Below are positions 1-5,536 of a stretch of DNA of 6,219 bases, piece after piece. Positions within the stretch are counted from its first letter, which is position 1. Each line of letters begins with the position of its first letter. Both the position numbers and the translations under genes were made by a program. The DNA comes from Acidobacteriota bacterium. GTDB lineage: Bacteria > Acidobacteriota > Terriglobia > UBA7540. Location: the NCBI GenBank assembly GCA_021789565.1, contig JAJYJL010000542.1, positions 1 to 6,219 on the forward strand. The letters run 5' to 3'. The notes beneath the pieces were generated by a model. It had not been told where the DNA came from, did not search any database, and saw only the letters and a program-made list of their open reading frames with translations.

Positions 1-391
1 GGCACGGGAGAAGCGTCGCCCTTACGCCTCGGGTGCATAGGATGATGGAAACAAAGGGATGTTCTGCAGATGGCATGTTCTTATGGATTCTATCATCGTT
101 GCCGTCGGCAAATTGTTCCTAAAAGCCGAACATCAAGTTGCCATGCGTAGTGAACCACATGTTGTAACTGTTGCGTGTGGCTTACTCAGGCGGGCCTGCG
201 TGAGCGTCGATTGATGCGGCATTTCGGATTTTGCCAAGACGTGGCCGAGTACTTTAAAAAAGCCGGCCGGAAGCGTCCTCCGTTCCTGCTATACTACTCA
301 TGCGTTTAGGTTTTGCGATTGCGCCCTGCCAAGCCGGACGATTATTTTATCAGACGATTTTAAATTCAACGCGAATGTGGACTCCAGTGCT
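1..391. other. Leader/intergenic region with no supported gene
   Basis: I find no convincing gene here. Frames entering from the left edge on the plus strand close early: one reads A-R-E-K-R-R-P-Y-A-S-G-A then TAG at about position 40, which could be the tail of an upstream gene but cannot be identified. A small hairpin (TTGCC, loop GTC, GGCAA; 99-111) lacks a T-run and is not a good terminator. The part after 335 is AT-rich and has GACGATT twice (337-343 and 353-359). The only regulatory signal I would defend is the extended -10 at 287-295. No tRNA-like cloverleaf was seen. Confidence 0.55.
287..295 (+). promoter_or_regulatory. Putative extended -10 promoter for the oxidoreductase-aroA pair
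   Basis: TGCTATACT matches the extended -10 pattern TGnTATAAT of housekeeping sigma factors with one mismatch in the hexamer. No good -35 lies about 17 nt upstream (sequence around 267-272 is CCGGAA), which is acceptable for extended -10 promoters. Initiation would fall near 302, giving a leader of roughly 90 nt before the ATG at 392. It is the best promoter-like signal in the 5' region, but it is called from a short consensus only. A closely similar string recurs at 2707-2727. Confidence 0.42.
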
Positions 392-1363
392 ATGAAAACA
401 ATCAGGTTTCACGAAATCGGCGGCCCCGAGGTTTTGCGATATGAAGATGTGGAGCGGCCCAGAATGGCCCCCAACAAGGTTCTGGTTCGGATCCACACCA
501 TTGGAGTGAATTTTGCCGACACGTTGTTGCGGCGCGGCGCCTACCTCGCACAACCCAAGCTTCCTGAAACGCCCGGGTTTGAGGCGGCGGGCGTGGTGGT
601 GGAGGCAGGTGATGAAACTGACCGCAATCTGGTCGGCCAGCGAGTAGTGGTCCTTGGCGAGCATTGTTATGCCGAATACGTCACCGCGTCCCACTCACAG
701 TTGATCGGACTGCCGGACAATATTACTTTTGAACAAGGCGCCGCGTTTCCTGTCCAGGCGTTGACGGCCTATCACATGCTCTATACGGCCGACCGTGTCT
801 CGCCTGGCCGCACCGTTCTGGTACACGCCGCCGCGGGTGGCGTAGGGCTGCTGGTCGTTCAGATGGCAAAATTGGGCGGGGCCCGCGTGATCGGGACCAC
901 ATCCACCGCGGAAAAAGCGAAGATTGTTGAAGAAGCTGGAGCCGACGACGTCATCCTCTACAATCGGACCGATTTTGCGCAAAGTGTCGCTCAGTTGACC
1001 AACCAGTGTGGTGTAGACATCGTACTAGACTCTGTGGGCAAAGCAACGCTCCATGGCAGCCTCGCGTCGCTTGCGCCCTTTGGCCATCTGATCAGCTACG
1101 GTGGTGCCAGCGGAAAGCCGGAACCTATAGATGTCGGCAGCCTCTACGCGCGCTCGTTGAAGGTGAGTGCTTTCTGGTTGTTTACTGTCAGCAGGACTCC
1201 CGCAATTGCCCAACGTGGTGTGCGGCAGGTCCTCGAATGGATTTCAAACGGGAAGATACACCTGCGGGTCGGACTGAAACTTCCGCTGGAACAGGCGGCC
1301 GAGGCCCATCGCAGAATGGAAGCCCGGCAGACAACCGGAAAGATTCTTCTGACCGTTGAATGA
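392..1363 (+). CDS. Quinone oxidoreductase-like zinc-independent MDR enzyme
   Basis: Predicted cytosolic NADPH-dependent oxidoreductase of the medium-chain dehydrogenase/reductase superfamily, QOR branch, 323 residues, the normal family length. The N-terminal GroES-like domain has the family opening (MKTIRFHEIGGPEVLRYEDV) and NFADTLLRRGAY near residues 40-51, without the cysteine/histidine zinc ligands of alcohol dehydrogenases. The Rossmann domain carries the nucleotide loop AAAGGVG at 146-152 and TSTAEKAK at about 170-177, a segment that usually contacts the NADP phosphate. The C-terminus (TTGKILLTVE) is typical. I chose ATG 392 because it gives the conserved N-terminus; an in-frame GTG at 377 would add MDSSA. 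Neither start has a good Shine-Dalgarno. aroA follows after 18 nt, so the two are probably co-transcribed. The substrate (quinone, enone or other electrophile) cannot be read from sequence. Confidence 0.9.
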   Translation: MKTIRFHEIGGPEVLRYEDVERPRMAPNKVLVRIHTIGVNFADTLLRRGAYLAQPKLPETPGFEAAGVVVEAGDETDRNLVGQRVVVLGEHCYAEYVTASHSQLIGLPDNITFEQGAAFPVQALTAYHMLYTADRVSPGRTVLVHAAAGGVGLLVVQMAKLGGARVIGTTSTAEKAKIVEEAGADDVILYNRTDFAQSVAQLTNQCGVDIVLDSVGKATLHGSLASLAPFGHLISYGGASGKPEPIDVGSLYARSLKVSAFWLFTVSRTPAIAQRGVRQVLEWISNGKIHLRVGLKLPLEQAAEAHRRMEARQTTGKILLTVE

Positions 1364-1368
1364 GGGAA

Positions 1369-1374
1369 AAGGAA
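1369..1374 (+). promoter_or_regulatory. Ribosome binding site of aroA
   Basis: AAGGAA lies 7 nt before the GTG at 1382, within the 18-nt gap after the oxidoreductase stop. It supports the GTG as the true start: the first in-frame ATG (residue 22) would remove sequence directly before the conserved PGDKSISHR motif. Confidence 0.7.
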
Positions 1375-1381
1375 AATACTG

Positions 1382-2677
1382 GTGAGTTCGACAATCACAA
1401 CAAAGAGCATTACTCGCGCAAAACGGCTGTCAGGCTCGCTCCGCATGCCCGGAGACAAGTCCATCTCGCACCGTTACGCCATGCTGGCCGCTATTGCGCA
1501 AGGCACAAGCAAAATCCATTCGTTTGCGGAAAGCGCTGATTGCCAAAGCACGCTTGATTGCCTGAAGAAGCTGGGAGTCAGGGTCAATCGGGAGGGAAGC
1601 GATGTTACCATTGACGGCGTGGGGCTCGACGGACTGAAGGCTTCCTCGGAGGCGCTGGATGCCGGCAACTCAGGTTCGACCATCCGCATGCTTTCTGGAA
1701 TACTTTCCGGCCAGCCGTTCCGAACGGTTATTGGCGGCGACGCTTCACTGTCGCGCCGTCCGATGAAGCGCATTATTGCGCCTCTTACGCGTATGGGGGC
1801 CCGGATCCAGTCGTCGGAGGGCGGGCTTCCACCTCTTATCATTGAGGGCGGGAATCTTGTCCCCATTCGTTACGAACTGCCGGTAGCCAGCGCGCAGGTG
1901 AAGACCGCCGTGCTTTTTGCCGGCCTTTACGCCAGGGGCATAACGGAAGTGGTTGAACCTCATGCGACTCGGGACCACAGCGAAATTGCTCTCAAACAGT
2001 TTGGGGTGGAAGTTGGCCACGAGGGCCCGACTATTAGCGTTCGCGGCCGCAGTGAGCTGCGTGCTCAGGAACTGACCGTGCCGGGCGACATTTCGTCCGC
2101 TGCATTTTTCCTCGTGGCGGGGTTGCTGGTATCTGGATCCGACCTCACATTTCACGACGTCGGCTTGAATCCCACGCGGACCGCGATAATGGACTTCCTG
2201 CGTTCGATTGGTGGGAATATCAGTGTGCCGAATTGCGAAAGCCGCAACGGAGAGTTGGTGGGGACGGTTCGAGTGCAAGCGGGCACGATGCGTGGCGGTG
2301 AGATTCCCGTGGAGCTGGTTCCCGGGCTTATTGATGAACTGCCCATTCTGGCCGTTTTGGGCACACAAACGGAGGATGGACTCACCTTCCGGGGGGCTCA
2401 GGAACTGCGTGTAAAGGAGAGCGACCGCATCGCTGCTGTGGCGGACAATCTTCGAAGGATGGGGGCTGAGGTCGAGGAATTTCCGGACGGAATGAGGATT
2501 GCCGGAAAACATCGCTTGCAAGGTGCTGAAATTTCAAGCTACGGTGACCACAGGATCGCGATGGCGTTCAGCATTGCCGGTCTGGTTGCTGACGGTGTCA
2601 CTACGATCGATGACAGCGACTGCGTCAGGATCTCTTTCCCATCATTTTTCGAGACTCTTGCCCGGGCGTCGGAGTAA
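1382..2677 (+). CDS. aroA: 3-phosphoshikimate 1-carboxyvinyltransferase (EPSP synthase)
   Basis: Transfers the enolpyruvyl group of PEP to shikimate-3-phosphate, the sixth step of the shikimate pathway to chorismate, in the cytosol; the target of glyphosate. The 431 residues match the usual length and all signature blocks are present: PGDKSISHR (23-31, substrate-binding Lys26), GNSGSTIR (95-102, PEP-site loop), GDASLSRRPM (119-128), VASAQVKTA (168-176), RDHSE (197-201), PGDISSAAFF (234-243), LIDELPILAV (316-325, with the catalytic Asp318), ELRVKESDR (341-349) and SYGDHRIAMA (386-395). The blocks resemble the Bacillus/CP4-like branch more than E. coli: SLSRRPM, RDHSE, and Met instead of Pro after the IR of the PEP loop. 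The glycine whose change to Ala gives CP4-type tolerance is retained (Gly98). It probably shares a transcript with the oxidoreductase upstream. No intrinsic terminator with a T-run is visible in the 42 nt before the convergent gene. Confidence 0.98.
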   Translation: MSSTITTKSITRAKRLSGSLRMPGDKSISHRYAMLAAIAQGTSKIHSFAESADCQSTLDCLKKLGVRVNREGSDVTIDGVGLDGLKASSEALDAGNSGSTIRMLSGILSGQPFRTVIGGDASLSRRPMKRIIAPLTRMGARIQSSEGGLPPLIIEGGNLVPIRYELPVASAQVKTAVLFAGLYARGITEVVEPHATRDHSEIALKQFGVEVGHEGPTISVRGRSELRAQELTVPGDISSAAFFLVAGLLVSGSDLTFHDVGLNPTRTAIMDFLRSIGGNISVPNCESRNGELVGTVRVQAGTMRGGEIPVELVPGLIDELPILAVLGTQTEDGLTFRGAQELRVKESDRIAAVADNLRRMGAEVEEFPDGMRIAGKHRLQGAEISSYGDHRIAMAFSIAGLVADGVTTIDDSDCVRISFPSFFETLARASE

Positions 2678-2719
2678 CAAGTGCGCTCCGGCTGACGAGA
2701 AGCGCGGCGCCTTCGTTCC

Positions 2720-4204
2720 TTATACTATCGGGGAGTGGCCCGGCTTTGTGAACGTGACTATCTTCTCATGTGCGTGGTGATGATTCACTCTGTGTCCTGC
2801 GGTCGAGGCGGGTGCAGAGGATGTCCCAGGCTGTGTGCGCAGGACGTGAATGCCGCCGTAAGATGAAGAAAGCTTGATCATCGGTCCGTCCTTTCCATAG
2901 GTGCCGGTGATGGCAGGCATAGGTGGTTCTTTTGAGACGTTCAATCCCGGGAAGTCACAGCTGACATCGCCGTTTTGAGACACGGCGTTGATCTGAAAGT
3001 TCGACGCTGGTGGCAGCGAGAGGGTAATGTCGCCTTTTTGGAGATCGACCTCGATGGGATGTGTGGGCGGAGTTGCCGTCTGAAGGTGGACATCGCCGTT
3101 GGTGTTCACGATCTTGACGTTGTATTTGAAGTTCTCAACCAGGATGTCCTTGTCTCGTGTTGATAGCTCGAAAGGTCCGTCGACGCTCTTGGCTGTCAGG
3201 TTGGACATGTCCATGGAGAGAATGCCGGCAAGCTTTTGCGTGGTCAGGCTGGTTCGTGAAGAGTTGAATCGCAGGGTCTGCGCAACGTTCTGAAAGCTCG
3301 TGGAACCGGAGAAGTTGCCTTCAACTGTCACTGACCCCGTAACATTTTGAACGGCGATATCGCCCCCCCGGCCTTCGATTTCAACGCTGCCGTCGATTTG
3401 CCTGGCCGATGTGGCACCCCCCGACTGATGCACGCGCAACACGCCTTCGATGTCGCTGGCGCGCACGTTGCCGCTGCGCGTCGTGAGTGTCTGATCGCCT
3501 TTCATGTTGCTGACGCTGACGTCGCCATCGTCGTCTGTAACGTCGGCTGTGGTAGATTGCGGTACGCGGATAACCATATCGAGCCTGATGGCTTTGCCAC
3601 CGTGTGGGAGGGAGTCTCGATTGGAGGAGAGTTCGTACTGGCCTCCGTTCTGCGAGATCTGGAATTGCAATTGGTCAGCAATTTTGCTCGCAGCGGATTC
3701 GTTTTCAGCCCAGATGGTTTCCTGAATGACCGCTCCGATTTTCTGCTCATCGGACCCGCGAATATCGACACTGCCCCGGCGGTTGACAATCAGGATGTGC
3801 GGGCTGCCTTTGACGTCCTGGGAGACGTTCCGCGTAAACGTATACGAGTTAAAGAAGATTTCGGCGAACTGTTGGTCGGACATTCCCATCACAGAAGGCC
3901 AGTCGCCCCAGGGCCGCAGGACTGTTTTTGAAATAACCGTTCCAATCACGAGGATGATAATCAGGGAAATCACTTCTCCGGCTGAGAACAGCGATGCAGC
4001 AGCGGTTTCCGGATGGCTTCTGGCGTGGAAGTAATCAATCAGTTTCGATATTCCCCAGAAGATGATCAGGATCGGCCAGTATTTTGCGATCACATGCCAG
4101 GGACGGACGTCGGGATTGAAATTCTGATAGAGGAACAGGGCCCCGATTCCAATTAAGGTCAGCGCCCAGAAGATGGAACCTCGGTGATGTCGGTACGCGC
4201 TCAT
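2720..4204 (-). CDS. LiaF-like TM / DUF4097 beta-solenoid membrane protein
   Basis: 494 residues. The N-terminus is a LiaI/LiaF-like (DUF5668) two-helix module: TM1 about 9-26 (IFWALTLIGIGALFLYQN) and TM2 about 40-57 containing KYWPILIIFWGISKLID. A third TM, about 76-96, is followed by a long domain, about 135-460, of short repeating strands with Gly-Asp turns (GDVSVSNMKGD, GNVRASDIEG, GDIAVQNVTGS, GDITLSLP, NGDVSCDF). That is the DUF4097 putative adhesin or beta-solenoid pattern, probably exported. The last 35 or so residues are low-complexity and His-rich (NHHHAHE). Start: ATG 4204 has a strong AGGGGAGG 6 nt upstream; the earlier in-frame start at 4234 lacks this. It is the last gene of the operon, 35 nt after the 78-residue protein. 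LiaF-type proteins in Firmicutes restrain envelope-stress signalling; a similar role here is inference. Confidence 0.88.
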   Translation of the reverse strand: MSAYRHHRGSIFWALTLIGIGALFLYQNFNPDVRPWHVIAKYWPILIIFWGISKLIDYFHARSHPETAAASLFSAGEVISLIIILVIGTVISKTVLRPWGDWPSVMGMSDQQFAEIFFNSYTFTRNVSQDVKGSPHILIVNRRGSVDIRGSDEQKIGAVIQETIWAENESAASKIADQLQFQISQNGGQYELSSNRDSLPHGGKAIRLDMVIRVPQSTTADVTDDDGDVSVSNMKGDQTLTTRSGNVRASDIEGVLRVHQSGGATSARQIDGSVEIEGRGGDIAVQNVTGSVTVEGNFSGSTSFQNVAQTLRFNSSRTSLTTQKLAGILSMDMSNLTAKSVDGPFELSTRDKDILVENFKYNVKIVNTNGDVHLQTATPPTHPIEVDLQKGDITLSLPPASNFQINAVSQNGDVSCDFPGLNVSKEPPMPAITGTYGKDGPMIKLSSSYGGIHVLRTQPGTSSAPASTAGHRVNHHHAHEKIVTFTKPGHSPIV

Positions 4205-4210
4205 ATTGAT

Positions 4211-4219
4211 CCTCCCCTT
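4211..4219 (-). promoter_or_regulatory. Strong ribosome binding site deciding the DUF4097 gene start
   Basis: Read on the minus strand, AAGGGGAGG sits 6 nt before the ATG at 4204. It is the best Shine-Dalgarno in the window and favours this start over the one 30 nt upstream. Confidence 0.75.
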
Positions 4220-4239
4220 GCAAACGACCCACAAGGCCG

Positions 4240-4476
4240 CTAGCGTGGCGGCGTTGATCTTCCCGGCCGCGCTGACTCCACCAGCTTGGCAAGCCCAATC
4301 ACAATCAGAAGAATCGGCCAGGTCTTGCTCACTCCCCAGGCTGGGACAAACTGCCCCAGCAGAAACATTGCTCCGAGGGCAATGAGTATAATCGGACCCG
4401 TCAGGCTGTATCTGTGCGCGCGTTGGTTATAGCGAGCTTCATAGCGGTCCTGGTTGGAATTGAGTTCGGTTGTCAT
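4240..4476 (-). CDS. Small LiaI/LiaF-like (DUF5668) two-TM protein
   Basis: 78 residues: a polar N-terminus rich in Asn, Arg and Tyr (about 1-23), TM1 about 25-42 (SLTGPIILIALGAMFLLGQ), a short turn (VPAWGVS), TM2 about 51-68 with KTWPILLIVIGLAKLVE, and a basic tail (ARPGRSTPPR). This is a complete stand-alone copy of the hairpin also found at the N-terminus of the next gene and the C-terminus of the B-box protein. It most likely sits in the inner membrane. An AAGG 8 nt before the ATG gives a usable ribosome site. It lies between the candidate 30-codon ORF (TAA ends 4 nt before this ATG) and the DUF4097 gene. DUF5668 proteins have no settled biochemical role; partnership with the other hairpin proteins is inferred from shared sequence and operon position. 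Confidence 0.88.
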   Translation of the reverse strand: MTTELNSNQDRYEARYNQRAHRYSLTGPIILIALGAMFLLGQFVPAWGVSKTWPILLIVIGLAKLVESARPGRSTPPR

Positions 4477-4480
4477 CAGA

Positions 4481-4573
4481 TTACCTTGTCCTGTTCGGGT
4501 TGTTGTTGATCCGTAGAATCTCTTCGGGCGACTGCTGCTCTGTCGCCATCCCCTCTATCGCTGCTGTGCTCAT
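4481..4573 (-). CDS. Candidate 30-residue small protein bridging two operon genes
   Basis: A short reading frame whose ATG overlaps the TGA of the 73-residue gene (ATGA, 4573-4570) and whose TAA ends 4 nt before the ATG of the 78-residue gene, so it fills that gap almost exactly. The peptide begins MSTAAIEGMATEQQ and ends NNNPNRTR; it is polar, without a TM segment or a motif I recognise. There is no clear Shine-Dalgarno (the preceding bases are CCGAAAAAACACA), so translation would rely on coupling to the upstream gene. The fit of both ends is what makes it plausible. It may instead be chance, or a spacer that keeps ribosomes moving toward the next start. Confidence 0.4.
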   Translation of the reverse strand: MSTAAIEGMATEQQSPEEILRINNNPNRTR

Positions 4574-4791
4574 TGTGTTTTTTCGGAACCACGCGCCTTT
4601 GTCTTCTCAATTTCAAGGTCTAATTCTCTCAGGCGTTGAAGATGTTCGAATTCGCGCATTTTAAGCGATTCGTGCATCTCCATTTCGCGTTGTCTTGCCT
4701 TATACCAGAAAACAATCCACACGACTCCAATGGGCATCAAAATCGCCGCGACAGGAAGCAGGAGAGCGATCACTCCGGGTAGATTTTCCAT
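4570..4791 (-). CDS. Small one-TM coiled-coil protein with PspB-like architecture
   Basis: 73 residues: one N-terminal TM (about 6-29, GVIALLLPVAAILMPIGVVW) followed at once by a charged helix (about 32-66) rich in Glu, Arg, Met and Leu (EFEHLQRLRELDLEIEK) with leucine or isoleucine at 51, 54, 57 and 61, suggesting a coiled coil facing the cytoplasm. Size and order (short TM then leucine-rich helix) resemble phage-shock protein PspB, though I see no clear sequence identity to it. Start: ATG 4791 has AAAGGA 7 nt upstream; an in-frame extension to 4947 would run back through the neighbouring gene and is unlikely. It follows the B-box gene after 76 nt and its TGA overlaps the ATG of the 30-codon ORF. 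A scaffold or tether role with the membrane-hairpin proteins is inference. Confidence 0.78.
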   Translation of the reverse strand: MENLPGVIALLLPVAAILMPIGVVWIVFWYKARQREMEMHESLKMREFEHLQRLRELDLEIEKTKARGSEKTQ

Positions 4792-4867
4792 TTCGTTTTC
4801 CTTTCCACATTCTGCTGAGAGCTGTAAGCGTGTTTCCTGATGTCTTTGTTCATTATTTCTGGCTCCC

Positions 4868-5536
4868 TTATAAACCCTTGGGAGGGTTTTCCTCTGTGTG
4901 TGTCTCGACCGGACCGTGGCCTGGCGGTGGCACAGGCTTGCCGTCACGCAGGCGCTTCTGAATCAGGGCAATGCCGAGCGCGATCAGCAGCACGGGCCAG
5001 AATTTTCCGATTTGCGAAAAAATTGGGACTCCGAGGTTGTCAAGCAGAAACATCACGCCCAGCCCGATCAATATCACAGCACCCAGCGGCGCATCCAGCT
5101 TCATATCGCTGACTCCGAACCATTCCGGCGGTGGCACGCCCGTCTGCTTGGCTTTCGCCGTCTGGTAGGAGTCAATCACCATGTAAAAATAGAACGCTGC
5201 GGCGGCCAGTCCGAAAATGGGTCCCATCGGACCGCCTACGCGGTTGGCGAGGGCTATTAGTGAGCCAAAGAGCAGCACCTGCACCATGGCCTTCATGATC
5301 TGGCCGTTGTAAATGGCGCCCACTCCTGGAATAAAGCCCAGCGCCAGTGCAACGCCCGGAGCCGCCCCGGCGTGCTGCGTTCCCGAACTCCACAACGGCG
5401 ACTGGAGCTTGGCAGCCAGGCATGTCTCGCAGTACGAGGTGCCTTTCACTTCACGCCGGCAGGTGTCGCAAAGTGGCCGGCCGCATTGTGCGCAGTAGGC
5501 GACTGAGTCGTTGAGCGGATGATTAGCGCATTTCAT
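4868..5536 (-). CDS. B-box zinc finger membrane protein with C-terminal DUF5668 hairpin
   Basis: 222 residues. The N-terminus is a B-box-type two-zinc site: C3xxH6, C15xxC18, C23xxC26, C36xxC39, all eight ligands present. A hydrophobic block follows (about 60-123) with the segment LGFIPGVGAIYNGQ, then further helices around 82-98 and 105-123. The C-terminal part (about 149-194) is a LiaF-like/DUF5668 hairpin (AVILIGLGVMFLLDNLG, then KFWPVLLIALGIALIQ), ended by a Pro/Glu-rich tail. I know this layout (MxCANHP opening, FIPGVGAxYNGQ) from acidobacterial genomes, where it is annotated as a B-box zinc finger protein of unknown role. The ATG overlaps the anti-sigma stop by 14 nt, and an AGGAG lies 9 nt upstream inside that gene, so the two are translationally coupled. 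The zinc site probably faces the cytoplasm and may bind a partner rather than DNA. Confidence 0.88.
   Translation of the reverse strand: MKCANHPLNDSVAYCAQCGRPLCDTCRREVKGTSYCETCLAAKLQSPLWSSGTQHAGAAPGVALALGFIPGVGAIYNGQIMKAMVQVLLFGSLIALANRVGGPMGPIFGLAAAAFYFYMVIDSYQTAKAKQTGVPPPEWFGVSDMKLDAPLGAVILIGLGVMFLLDNLGVPIFSQIGKFWPVLLIALGIALIQKRLRDGKPVPPPGHGPVETHTEENPPKGL

Noticed and set aside
156..181. Inverted repeat CCACA ... TGTGG in the left intergenic region
   Set aside because: Five base pairs around a 16-nt loop is expected by chance; no second copy or nearby partner gene supports an operator.
231..258. Possible promoter TTGCCA ... TTTAAA
   Set aside because: The -10 match is poor and the spacing only marginal; the extended -10 at 287-295 is better and closer to the gene.
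256..270. Palindrome CCGGCCGG next to an A-run, terminator-like on the minus strand
   Set aside because: The palindrome leaves no room for a loop, and no minus-strand gene ends there.
1745..2521. Long open frame on the minus strand opposite aroA (258 codons)
   Set aside because: It is the antisense shadow of a certain aroA; its translation has no recognisable domain and aroA shows every family motif across the same bases.
2683..2707. Possible terminator hairpin between aroA and the convergent gene (GCGCT ... AGCGC)
   Set aside because: Only a 5-bp stem with a loop of about 14 nt and no following T-run on either strand.
3347..3931. 194-codon plus-strand frame opposite the DUF4097 gene
   Set aside because: Antisense to the repeated Gly-Asp solenoid region; the repetitive codons on the minus strand create long open frames opposite. 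No recognisable domain or ribosome site.
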